From Rhineura floridana (lineage: Eukaryota > Chordata > Lepidosauria > Squamata > Rhineuridae), in assembly GCF_030035675.1 (NCBI RefSeq), contig NC_084482.1, forward strand, positions 227,194,943 through 227,258,942: a DNA stretch of 64,000 bases. Direction: 5' to 3'. Positions 47,527 through 57,004 of this stretch are shown here, one piece after another. Within the stretch, counting starts at the first letter, position 1; every line of letters starts with the position of its first letter. A program made the position numbers and the translations under genes. A model generated the notes under the pieces. It was not told where the DNA came from, ran no database searches, and saw only the letters and a program-made list of their open reading frames with translations.

Positions 47527-49003
47527 TTAACTTCTGTCCCTGGAAAACTGGTAGAAAGTATTATTAAATCTAGATTAACTAAGCACATAGAAGAACAAGC
47601 TTTGCTGAAGCAGAGCCAGCATGGCTTCTGCAAGGGAAAGTCCTGTCTCAGTAACCTATTAGAATTTTTGAGAGTGTCAACAAGCATATAGATAGAGGTG
47701 ATCCAGTGGACATGGTGTACTTCGACTTTCAAAAAGCGTTTGACAAGGTACCTCACCAAAGACTTCTGAGGAAGCTTAGCAGTCATGGAATAAGAGGAGA
47801 GGTCCTCTTGTGGATAAGGAATTGGTTAAGAAGCAGAAAGCAGAGAGTAGGAATAAACGGACAGTTCTCCCAGTGGAGGGCTGTAGAAAGTGGAGTCCCT
47901 CAAGGATTGGTATTGGGACCTGTACTTTTCAACTTGTTCATTAATGACCTAGAATTAGGAGTGAGCAGTGAAGTGGCCAAGTTTGCTGAAGACACTAAAT
48001 TGTTCAGGGTTGTTAAAACAAAAAGGGATTGCGAAGAGCTCCAAAAAGATCTCTCCAAACTGAGTGAATGGGCGGAAAAATGGCAAATGCAATTCAATAT
48101 AAACAAGTGTAAAATTATGCATATTGGAGCAAAAAATCTTAATTTCACATATACGCTCATGGGGTCTGAACTGGCGGTGACCGACCAGGAGAGAGACCTC
48201 GGGGTTGTAGTGGACAGCACGATGAAATTGTCGACCCAGTGTGCGGCAGCTGTGAAAAAGGCAAATTCCATGCTAGGGATAATTAGGAAAGGGATTGAAA
48301 ATAAAACAGCCGATATCATAATGCCGTTGTATAAATCTATGGTGCGGACGTATTTGGAATACTGTGTACAGTTCTGGTCGCCTCATCTCAAAAAGGATAT
48401 TCTAGAGTTGGAAAAGGTTCAGAAGAGGGCAACCAGAATGATCAAGGGGATGGAGCGACTCCCTTACGAGGAAAGGTTGCAGCATTTGGGGCTTTTTAGT
48501 TTAGAGGAAAGGCGGGTCAGAGGAGACATAATAGAAGTGTATAAAATTATGCATGGTATTGAGAAAGTGGATAGAGAAAAGTTCTTCTCCCTCTCTCATA
48601 ATACAAGAACTCGCGGACATTCAAAGAAGCTGAATGTTGGAAGATTCAGGACAGACAAAAGGAAGTACTTCTTTACTCAGCGCATAGTTAAACGATGGAA
48701 TTTGCTCCCACAAGATGCAGTAATGGCCACCAGCTTGGATGGCTTTAAAAGAAGATTAGACAAATTTATGGAGGACAGGGCTATCAATGGCTACTAGCCA
48801 TGATGGCTGTGCTGTGCCACCCTAGTCAGAGGCAGCATGCTTCTGAAAACCAGTTGCCGGAAGCCTCAGGAGGGGAGAGTGTTCTTGCACTCGGGTCCTG
48901 CTTGCGGGCTTCCCCCAGGCACCTGGTTGGCCACTGTGAGAACAGGATGCTGGACTAGATGGGCCACTGGCCTGATCCAGCAGGCTCTTCTTATGTTCTT
49001 ATG

Positions 49004-49131
49004 ATTCCATAAAGGAAGTCGCAGACCTGAACTTACACGGTCTGAACAGGGCGGTTTATAACAGATGTTACTGGAGGTTGCTTATTCATAGGGTTGCCAT
49101 AAGTCATAATCGACTTGAAGGCACATAACAA
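49004..49131 (+). mobile_element. BovB/RTE LINE 3' end, part right of the CR1 insertion
   Basis: IKEVADLNLHGLNRAVYNRC, YWRLLIHRVAISHNRLEGT and a stop, i.e. the last 40 codons of BovB including the 3' end shared with the SINE family (AGGGTTGCCATAAGTC). It continues the fragment at 43830-44306. Confidence 0.85.
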
Positions 49132-49137
49132 CAAAAA

Positions 49138-49312
49138 CCTTGAAACGCAGGAAGCTGCTTTAGACTGAGAATCAAGGGTTCATCTAGTTCAGTATTGTCT
49201 GCCCTGACTGGCAGCAGCTCTCCAAGATTTCAGGCAGGGGCTCTTTCCCAGAAATGTCGGCGATCGAACCTGGGCCCTTCTGCATCCAAGGAGGTACTCT
49301 TCTAATGAGCTT
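49138..49312 (-). mobile_element. tRNA-derived SINE
   Basis: Antisense of the family at 3122: GGAAGCTGCTTTAGACTGAG, TCATCTAGTTCAGTATTGTC, CTGACTGGCAGCAGCTCTCC and the tRNA head with GGTTCGATCGCC and CTTGGATGCAGAAGGGCCC. Confidence 0.75.
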
Positions 49313-49795
49313 TGTTTCGTTCCCAAATGGTGAGCCCCCATTCAAAAGAGCCACCACCTGTCCACTGCTGAAGTGTATCCAGGGGGTGGAAGGGGGTGAG
49401 CAGCCTCGATGTCAAAGCAGCGGCAGAGAAAGGGCGGGCCTTGGCCTTGTTGGAGGCAGGTGTTCGTGGGGCCATTACTTGCCCTGGGCTCACAGCCCCA
49501 AAAAAGTCTGGTGCCAACCCCTCTCATAACATCAGAGGAGCCTGGCTGCTGGGTCAGGTCAAGAGCCCAGCATCGTGTCCTCAGTGGCCAACCAGAGGCC
49601 CTACTGGGAAGCCTGAAAGCAGGCCTCAAGGGCAACAGCAACACCCACCCCCAAATTACATTCCCAGCAACTGGTATTCAGAGACATTTCCTGCCTCCGA
49701 CAGCAGAGGGAGCAACAGAGCCATTGTGGTCAGCAGCCATTGAGCCTCTAGAAACGTGTGCAACCTGCTTTGAAAGCCATCCAGGTTGGCGGGCA
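49313..49795. other. unannotated stretch
   Basis: Nothing recognised. Confidence 0.4.
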
Positions 49796-49862
49796 TAGAA
49801 TCATAGAGTAGTAGAGTTGGAAGGGGCCTATAAGGCCATCAAGTCCAACCCTCTTTGGCATC
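49796..49862 (-). mobile_element. CR1 3' terminal scrap
   Basis: ATAGAATCATAGAGTAGTAG and GGGGCCTATAAGGCCATC, the antisense CR1 end. Confidence 0.85.
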
Positions 49863-50985
49863 CTAAAGTGCAGCCACTGTTCCCACCTGCCCCATGCAAG
49901 GCAGCTTACTCTGCACCAGGACAGCACCCCCCCTCAAAAATCTGGAGGTTGCAAGAAAACCAGGCAATGGAAGCAGTAGAGTTTGGGCTCTGTTTTGCAT
50001 GACATTGGATGGGAGTTGATTGCACGGAGAAGCCCTCAGGTTCTTCAAAGGGGTGGAGCCTGGGAGTTTATTCCCTCCCCCTCCGTCCCCGCTTTCCCCA
50101 CCTTCTTTGTGAAGGAAACTGACCAGGCCGGAACAGGGAGGTGCAACGACCAGAGACTCAGAAAAGCGGTGGAAGATTTGCAGCCTTCTGGTCCTCATTC
50201 GGAGGCTGGAACTGGTTTCATTGCCATCATACCTCTTTCATCCCCCCTCCTTGAGAAGCAGGCCTGGTAACGCCAGCATGCCGACACTGCTCCTGGTCTT
50301 GCCTGCCCACCTACCTGCCTGCCTCTGAGGAGGAGTTTGCTGCTCTCCGGCGCCGACCCAGAGCACTTCTCGGCTCCTTTGCCGGACCACGGCGCCCTGC
50401 ACTGAGACGGGGCGGATAGCTCTGGGTGCCACCCCCCCTCATGGTGTCACCTGTGTGCGGTGCGCACTCCCCGCACCCCTGTAGTGATGCCACTGCTCAT
50501 TCTGATGCTTTCATCATTTTGTTGCGTGTTAATAAATATGCCACTGCCAGCCAACCCCGCAGAAGGGTGGGCTACACGTCTTAATAATAGATCCGTAAAG
50601 AGTAAGGGCATTTTTTTGGGGGGGGGACATTCCAGTCCATGCTAAGCAGTGTGTGGGGGTCCTGTTGGAGCAAGTAAGGCAGCCAAGGGAGTGCTGTACC
50701 TCAGAGAAGTCCACCCCCGCCCACCTGCACTCACACAATCCTACAAGAGCCGCATCCGGAAGGGTCCTTGGCCTTTGACCCCTAACAGAGATAGCTAAAT
50801 CTCTAGGCAACTTTGATGTAACTTACAAAACCACTTCATGACAAATAAATCACCACACTCCCAAAGCTTTCCCTGTGCATGAGGCTAGGGCTGGAAAACT
50901 TTCTTCACTGCTTCTCTGCAAAGTCTCAAACCTATGGCAGCATGCATCTGCATGTGGTGGAAACGCATGTGCATATATGCAGAGA
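49863..50985. other. unannotated stretch
   Basis: No exon recognised. CATGGTGTCACC near 50440 resembles a phrase near 43298 and may be part of a dispersed repeat. Confidence 0.4.
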
Positions 50986-50989
50986 TCGT

Positions 50990-51430
50990 CAGAGGTCTGC
51001 GCTGCGTGTGTGAGTTTACCTAACTGGCGGGCTTTTACCCTGCATTAGGATCACTGAGACGTAATACTTAGTACGATAAGAAAAGCTCCTTTATTTATAG
51101 AAATACATAGTAAATAGGAAAGGCGTACCTAGTTCTAACTAATTAGCTAAGTTGGAGGCACAATGCCCAGATGTGGGTCTTGCCCTCCTGGCTCAGGAGA
51201 GAGAGGAAAGACAGCGATGTCTCCTCTCTCTTGGAGAGTCGAAGAAGACGAAGGAAGGAGGGGCAGGTCAGCTTCCCTGAGCATATCAGTTTACAATGGA
51301 AGGAAGTGAGGTAGAGAAGAGCACAGGTAAAGGTGGGCCAGCCCAGCCAGCTGGAGAACCTCACTCTACCTTCCTTCTGGAATACAAACAGAAGAACCCC
51401 AACAGGAGTTGCTCTTGCCCACTTCCAACA
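50990..51430 (-). mobile_element. solo LTR, family L (antisense; fossil)
   Basis: On the minus strand it begins TGTTGGAAGTGGGCAAGAGC and carries GAGAGAGGAGACATCGCTG, AACTAGGTACGCC, AATAAAGGAGCTTTTCTTAT and AATGCAGGGTAAAAGCC. The same family as 52411, 54983 and 61877. No internal coding sequence is attached. Confidence 0.75.
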
Positions 51431-52410
51431 CCACACACACACACTCCAGTTTTGTCTCCTGGAAGTGGGTCTGCAGGAGACTTTCTCACCCCGGAGGGTG
51501 TCCGGCAGAGCTCCTTTGCAGGGGCCAGTGCAGAGTCCAGGGCGGGTATTCGGCCCTCAGGGGAAGGAGGTTTTTCTGCCTCCTTTGTGGTCCATCTGGA
51601 GAAGGACCTTCTTCTGCCCCCCTTTTCTGCTGGGGAGCCAGTCAAGTCCCCCATTTGGCCCCCCTGACCAGCACAGTGCCTCGCCTGACACTCCCCACCT
51701 CTAGCCTCACTCAAGGTGGGCTAGGGAAAGGGCAGCCAGCATGGTCTTCCCTCCATATTGCCAGCTTCAACTCCCAGCAGCCAGCAGGCACAATGGTCAG
51801 GGATTATGATGGGAATTGTAGTTCACAGTGTCTGATGGGCTCTATATTGTCTCAGTTTCTGAGTTAGAGTAAACTTTTCATTTTTATCTGCCGTGATACT
51901 GAATTTTTTTATACCCATATGTTTTGTAGATGTATTGTAAGTTGCTTGAGTAGCTGAATAAAGAAAGTGTATTCAGACGCCTTGTGCTGCTATTTCTGTA
52001 CTGATCAATAGGTGGAGCTGTTGCTTTGCTTAACATGGCAGGATTAACTCAGTCATTGCACTTCTTGGTATTTTGTGTTGGCCCTGTATCCAAAGTGGTT
52101 ACCACAGAGCCTGCCCCCTCCCCATAGTGATGGGTTCCTCTCTCTCTCTCCTCTGCCTGCAGCCCTCATCAGCTAGACTTCACGCTCTGTTGGAATCCCA
52201 TCACTCTCGCTGCGAGGAACCATCTTTCCATGCTCAGAGGATGCAGACTTTCCAAGAGGACAGAAGAACTGGAGAAGCGCAATATCCTTCTAAACTGTGC
52301 CCCCCACACCAAGCAGTGGGTGGTGTCCCTTGGGGCTTTCGTTGCCCTTTTTCTGGTTAATTGACAGTCATCTCTGACGGCTTTATGTATTTATTTTTGT
52401 ACATCTCTCC
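51431..52410. other. unannotated stretch with a small hAT-like scrap
   Basis: GATGGGAATTGTAGTTCACA near 51808 resembles one half of the palindromic MITE at 45694. Otherwise nothing was recognised; no class II exon was found on the minus strand. Confidence 0.4.
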
Positions 52411-52938
52411 TGTTGGAAGTGGGGCAAGAGCAACTCCTGGTCTGTTCTTTTGTTTGTGCTCCAGAAGGGAGATAGAGTGAGGGTCCTCCAGATGGAGAGG
52501 CTTGTTTACCTTTTACCTGTGATGCTCTGACTTCCTTCTGTCGCTAGACTGTGAGGTCTTTAGGGCAGCTTCCCTTCCCCTCCTCCTTCTGCCCTTTCCA
52601 CTCCTTTGTCCTCCGACTGTCTGGGAGAGAGGAGACACCTCTTTGTCTCTGCTCTCTCCTGAGCCAGGAGGCTAACTCCCGCACCTGGACGTTACGCCTC
52701 CAAGTTAGCTAGTTAGTTAGAACTAGGTTTGCCTTTCTATCTACAGTGTATTTCTGTAAATAAAGTAGCTTTTCTTATTTTACCAAGTCTCCGGTCTCAG
52801 TGATGCTGACGCAGGGTAAAAGCCTGCTTTCTTAGGCAAACGCACACGCTGGCACACTCGCATTTCAACATCTGCTGTTACTCTGCTGCTGTGGAGCTGC
52901 CTTAAATGAAATTTAGCACACCAACACACACAGCAACA
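52411..52938 (+). mobile_element. solo LTR, family L (fossil)
   Basis: TGTTGGAAGTGGGGCAAGAG to CACACAGCAACA, 528 bases. It has a GAACTAGGTTTGCC block, AATAAAGTAGCTTTTC near 52758 and GCAGGGTAAAAGCCTGC. It lies 180 bases from the minus-strand S-X-Y module, on its downstream side. Confidence 0.8.
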
Positions 52939-53114
52939 AGGAGGGGTCTGCAGGGGGGGCGCTGCCTTTTGCAGAGCGTGCAGGTCTCCGAGCCCACAAG
53001 GAAGAGATCGTTGTGGTTTGCACGTGCCTCCTGCCCGCCCCCAAAGTGGCTGTGGGGCGATGGAACATGTGGGGGTGGCCTTGGCATAGCAGAGGAGCCC
53101 CCTTGGAACCTCAG

Positions 53115-53167
53115 CCAATGAGGAAGAGCCCTGGCGATGACCAGCCTGTTGCTGGGTGAAACTGTCC
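53115..53167 (-). promoter_or_regulatory. MHC class II S-X-Y promoter module (minus strand)
   Basis: On the minus strand: S box GGACAGTTTC (53167-53158), X1 box CCCAGCAACAGG (53156-53145), X2-like GGTCATC (53142-53136) and Y box CTCATTGG (53122-53115). The Y box starts 34 bases after the X1 start, the same as in human HLA-DRA (CCTAGCAACAG... CTGATTGG), and the GTCATC of X2 sits at the same offset. S-X-Y modules are bound by RFX, CREB and NF-Y and recruit CIITA. No class II leader exon follows within 180 bases, after which an LTR begins. Confidence 0.65.
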
Positions 53168-53844
53168 GGTCAGAAAACTCACTGGGGATAGAGCGAAAAC
53201 CAGAATATGGGGGGGGGGAGTTCATGGGTGGGGGGAGTTCATGGGTGGGGGTTGTGGGGGGGTTCTGGTTCATCCCTCTGGTCTGAGGGGGTCCTCCAGG
53301 GCATGGGCTGCAGAGCGAAAGCAGGAGGATGAGGAGTTGTTTTTGGATGGGAGACAGACCTGGTGGAATGCGGGGCTGGTTCTGCCCTCTGAGCAAAGCG
53401 CCCCCCCCAAATGTTGTTACTCTTTATGGATCTCTGCATGTATGAATAAAACTGTATGTTTAACTTATCCAGCAAAGAAGAAGAAAAAGAATACTTCAAA
53501 CTAACCCCCCCGCAAAAAAAACACCCATGCATAGCCCTTCTAGAATAAACCATGCAGGTCTTAAAAATAGGGCAGAGCAAAAGCACCCTAACCCAAAAGT
53601 GGCTCCTGTTTTTGGAAGCTGCCAGCCCAAGCAAAGATGCCCCTGGGGTGGTGAGGAATAAGCATTTCTTCATGCAAGGAATGGGCACATCCGTGTGGGG
53701 GAGGCTTGGATAAGGGGCAGCTCATCAAATCCAGGGGAGGGGAGACGTCCTCCACCTCACGTGAGTCACAGCCATTGATTAGGATTCATAGTCCACCCTT
53801 GGATCTGGTTTTCAGGGTGGGTGGCAGTAACATATTATACAGCC
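53168..53844. other. unannotated stretch
   Basis: G-rich at 53200-53260. ATGAATAAAACTG near 53441 looks like a poly(A) signal on the + strand, but no gene could be attached to it. Confidence 0.4.
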
Positions 53845-54150
53845 ATGAACATAAGAACATAAGAACATAAGAAGAGCCTGCTGGATCAGGCCAGTGGCCC
53901 ATCTAGTCCAGCATCCTGTTCTCACAGTGGCCTACCAGGTGCCTGGGGGAAGCCCGCAAGCAGGACCCGAGTGCAAGAACACTCTCCCCTCCTGAGGCTT
54001 CCGGCAACTGGTTTTCAGAAGCATGCTGCCTCTGACTAGGGTGGCAGAGCACAGCCATCATGGCTAGTAGCCATTGATAGCCCTGTCCTCCATGAATTTG
54101 TCTAATCTTCTTTTAAAGCCATCCAAGCTGGTAGCCATTACTGTATCCAT
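53845..54150 (-). mobile_element. CR1 3' end fragment
   Basis: The antisense of the CR1 end at 48.70-49.00 kb, including the 8-base repeat as GAACATAAGAACATAAGAAC and the GGATGGCTTTAAAAGAAG segment. Very similar, so the same CR1 subfamily. Confidence 0.92.
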
Positions 54151-54654
54151 TGGCTGTATCCTATAGTCAGCATGGATTTTTCGCATTCCGCAATGTTAAA
54201 TTGAAAATACCTCCCATGCCATTCTGATCCTTCCCATAAGCTCATTTCAAAACAAAACCTCACAAAATTTATAGTCCTGAACTCAGAAACACTTGATTAA
54301 CAACCCTCTAAGTTTTCATGGTGATACACAAAACAGAGAAAATAGAGAGTTCAAAGGTAAAAAGAGAGAAACCATGCCGTTTTAGACTTTTTTTCAGTCA
54401 GAGTTCTCATAATGTTGAAATTAACTAAAAATCAGCCATGTTCACCTTTAATCCTATTACTGACCTTGCCCCATACTCTGACATTCTTCTTCTGCAGTTT
54501 AAAAATTACAAAAATCCCAGGCTGATTTTTAATTAATTTAATAAATTTAATAAATTTTGCCTTGAACTGAATGATAGTGTCAGGCATGCTCAGTAACAAC
54601 CAACTGTCAGAGTTCTAAAAGCCAGACTCACAGCTGCTAGACTTGGCTAATCGG
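54151..54654. other. unannotated A/T-rich stretch
   Basis: Nothing recognised. Confidence 0.4.
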
Positions 54655-54943
54655 GGCCACACCCACACCAGACTTTGATTTCACTTGAGACAGTCATGGC
54701 TTCCCTCAGAGAATCCTGGGAAGTGTAGTTTGTGAAGGGTGCTGAGAGGAGACTCCTGTTCCACTGAGAGAGCTCCAGTGGCCAGAGTGGTTTAACAGTC
54801 GGCCGCTCTGATTGAAGGTCGATGAGGGGAACAGGGCGTCTCCTAGCAACTCTCAGCACCCTTCACTAACTACACTTCCCAGGATTCTTTGGGAGAAGTC
54901 ATGACTGCCCGAAGTGAAATAAAGGCCTGGTGTGGATGTGGCC
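54655..54943. mobile_element. foldback MITE with long inverted repeats
   Basis: The ends GGCCACACCCACACCAG and CTGGTGTGGATGTGGCC form the tips of inverted arms about 100 bases long (inner parts GGGAAGTGTAGTTTGTGAAG and CTAACTACACTTCCCAGG). No open frame. The flanking duplication could not be fixed, so the superfamily is left open. Confidence 0.75.
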
Positions 54944-54982
54944 AGGGACAGCTTTGGTTTAAATTTGGATGGGAGGCTAGGC

Positions 54983-55518
54983 TGGAAGTGGGGCAAGAGC
55001 AACTCCTGTTTTGTTGTTTTGCTTATGTTCCAGAAGGAAGGTAGAGCTAGGATCCTCCAGATGGTTAGGCTTGTTTACCTTTACCTGTGATGCTCTGACT
55101 GACTTCCTTCTGTCGCTAGACTGGGATGCCTTTAGGGAAGCTTACCTGCCCCTCCTCCTTCTGCCCTTTCCACTCCTTCCTTCTCTGACTGTCCAACTGT
55201 TCAGGAGAGAGGAGAAATCCTTTTGTCTCTGCTCTCTCTCCAAGCCATGAGGCTAACTCCCACACCTGGGCGTTATGCCTCCAACTTAGTTAGTTAGTTA
55301 GAACTAGGTTTGCTTTTCTATCTACAATGTATTTCTCTAAATAAAGTAGCTTTTGTTATTGTCTCAAGTCTCAGTGATCCTGATGCAGGGTAAAAGCCTG
55401 CTTTCTTAGGTAAGCGCACACACACGCTGGCACACACTCGCATTTCAACACCCGCTGTTACTCTGCTGCTGTAGTGTTGCTTTAAACTAAATTAAGCATA
55501 CAGACTAACACAGCAACA
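54983..55518 (+). mobile_element. solo LTR, family L (fossil)
   Basis: TGGAAGTGGGGCAAGAGCAA to CACAGCAACA; the first three bases of the family start are absent or changed. It has AACTAGGTTTGC, AATAAAGTAGCTTTTGTTAT and GCAGGGTAAAAGCCTGC. Confidence 0.8.
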
Positions 55519-55792
55519 GGCTGTAGAATAAGAAGGTGGGGGAAACCCTGAGAAAGATACTGTTCACAATGTTTTCCTTTTGGAAAGGAAAGGGGCTTCC
55601 CCACTGCCCAGAGCCTGCCCACCCAATCCCCTGCCCTCCCCTCCCCTTCCTGCCCTCCTCCCCCTCTCCTCCCCCACGTCAGTTTCACCTATCCTAAGCA
55701 TGATTGCACATGATTGATCCCACTGAACTCAAAAAGCATGCAAATGATCAAACTTGCCCTCCCCTCCTCCCCCATGGTCAGTTTTACCTGTC
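55519..55792. other. unannotated stretch
   Basis: C-rich; nothing recognised. Confidence 0.4.
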
Positions 55793-55962
55793 CTAGGACT
55801 ATGACCTGGGAGACCAGAGTTCGAATCCCCACACAGCCATGAAGCTCACTGGGTGACCCTGGGACAGTCACTGCCTATCAGCCTCAGAGGAAGGCAATGG
55901 TAAACCACCTCTGAATACCACTTACCATGAAAACCCTATTCAGAGGGTCAGCATAAGTTGGA
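55793..55962 (+). mobile_element. tRNA-derived SINE with BovB-like tail, 5'-truncated
   Basis: It starts at GACTATGACCTGGGAGACCA, has the B box as AGTTCGAATCC, and ends in CCTATTCAGAGGGTCAGC. Confidence 0.85.
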
Positions 55963-56332
55963 ATTTGAGTACGGTTTTCCAACCAGTTGTGAATCCACCT
56001 GACAGTATTTCCATGTAGTCTGCATTTGACTAGTTTGCTAATCAAAAGGTCGTGGGGGACTTTGTCAAACGCTTTGCTGAAATCTAGATAGACAACATCT
56101 ACAGCATTTCCACCATCTACTAGGCTAGTGACCCGATCAAAAAAAGAGATGAGATTAGTTTGACAGGATTTTTTCTTGACAAACCCATGCTGGCTCCTAC
56201 TAATCACAGCATTGTCATCTAGATAGTTGCCAATGGACTCTTTTATTATCTGTTCTAATATCTTTCCCGGTATTGAAGTCAGACTGACCGGCCTGTAATT
56301 CCCTGGATCTTCTTTTTTACCTTTTTTAAAGA
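55963..56332 (-). mobile_element. CR1 RT fragment
   Basis: On the minus strand: GNYRPVSL-like start, then ISRSQHGFVKKKSCQTNLIS, VDGGNAVDVVYLDFSKAFDK and VPHDLLISKLV. It covers the RT fingers and first palm motif. A different CR1 subfamily from the copy at 44.3 kb (LDFSKAF rather than FDFQKAF). Confidence 0.9.
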
Positions 56333-56432
56333 GCGAATCAAGTCGATTCCAACTTATGGCGACCCTATGAATAGGGTTTTCATGGTAAGCAGTATTCAGA
56401 GGGGGCTCACCATTGCCTCCCTCTGAGGCTAG
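56333..56432 (-). mobile_element. SINE tail fragment (BovB-like 3' end)
   Basis: Antisense of GGTTTTCATGGTAAGC... in the order expected, with AGTCGATTCCAACTTATGGC. Only the 3' half is present. Confidence 0.8.
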
Positions 56433-56716
56433 TCCTCCCCAGCTGGCCAGGGCCTGCTCCGCTTGCCACTATAGCTGCCCAATTTCCCTGCTTCTCAAAG
56501 TTTGATAGGAATATCTGTGGGCTATGGGTACGTTCTTAAACCACAAGATTTCTTGCCTATTAGTGAATTTATTAACATGCAACTAAAGAAGAAGAAATAG
56601 ATCAGCGTAAGCTAAGCAAAAGGAACACACCCTGCAAATCTAGAAAGAGCAGGGAGATCACGGATAAAGCTGAATTGTGCCCCTTTACTTGAAAGTGCCT
56701 GAACGGGACGTTTTCT

Positions 56717-56769
56717 GAACTCTCCTGCCTGGTGACTGATGCTGCTGCCACGGATTGGAGACCCATTGG
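56717..56769 (+). promoter_or_regulatory. MHC class II S-X-Y promoter module of the beta gene
   Basis: S-like GAACTCTCC (56717-56725), X1-like CCTGGTGACTGATG (56728-56741, ten of fourteen positions as in HLA-DRA) and Y box CCCATTGG (56762-56769). The Y box begins 34 bases after X1, the DRA spacing. A second GATTGG lies at 56753. The module ends 132 bases before the leader ATG, in the right place for a class II core promoter. X1 is weaker than that of the minus-strand module at 53.1 kb. Confidence 0.6.
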
Positions 56770-56901
56770 ATGCCCGTGAGGGCCCTGCCCAATCGCCAGG
56801 GTGGAGGGGTGGGGCTTGGGTATGAGTTCTCCCAGGGCTGAGTGGAGTAAGTCCCACTCCGGAGTCAGGTGCGAGGTAGGGGAGGAGGAAGGGGAGAGAG
56901 G

Positions 56902-57004
56902 ATGGTGGGCACCTGCGCATTGGACTTGGGGGTCCTCCTTGGGGCAGCGGTGCTGGTGGTGCTGGTCTCCCCTCCGGAGGTGCTGGGCGTGGAGGAGCCA
57001 CCAG
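56902..57004 (+). CDS. MHC class II beta chain, exon 1 (leader)
   Basis: ATG at 56902 starts MVGTCALDLGVLLGAAVLVV LVSPPEVLG and VEEPP: a short polar start, a hydrophobic core of about 15 residues and a small-residue cleavage region. It is a signal peptide directing the chain to the endoplasmic reticulum. The exon ends in phase 1 at a GTGAGC donor, like class II beta exon 1 in other vertebrates. Intron 1 is 2.25 kb. Confidence 0.8.

Larger units (their letters stand above)
45586..48797 (+). pseudogene. CR1 ORF2 (endonuclease and reverse transcriptase), broken
   Basis: Endonuclease: NAKSLRTKMGELE, then after the MITE SITETWWNGENQWH, GGGVALYLKEGI and, after a frameshift near 46120, VVMGDFNYLDIDWPHMCSSH and GSSDHSAIKLNIHV. 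A stop lies at 46808. RT: DIHPRVLKELKCEIADLL, WKAANVMPIFKKGSREDPGN, then an L2 insertion, VYFDFQKAFDKVPHQRLLRK, GVPQGLVLGPVLFNLFINDL and FAEDTKLFR. The catalytic FADD is FAED here. A frameshift lies near 47670 (before GDPVDMVYFD). The last 363 codons (47706-48797) are uninterrupted. Confidence 0.88.
44307..49003 (+). mobile_element. near full-length CR1-type LINE nested in BovB
   Basis: The 4.7-kb CR1 has a 5' UTR, ORF1 (44499-45400), ORF2 (45586-48797) with endonuclease and RT, and a 3' UTR ending in the 8-base repeat TTATGTTC. It is inactive: frameshifts in ORF1 and ORF2, an in-frame stop at 46808, a changed RT active site and two insertions. It lies between GRKRGRTK and IKEVADLNLHG of a single BovB. 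Confidence 0.92.

Noticed and set aside
49312-52900. class II alpha exons on the minus strand below the orphan promoter
   Set aside because: All frames were scanned by eye for alpha-1, alpha-2 and transmembrane patterns; none was found.
53441-53453. 3' end of a host gene (AATAAA)
   Set aside because: No exon or conserved frame could be linked to the signal on the + strand.
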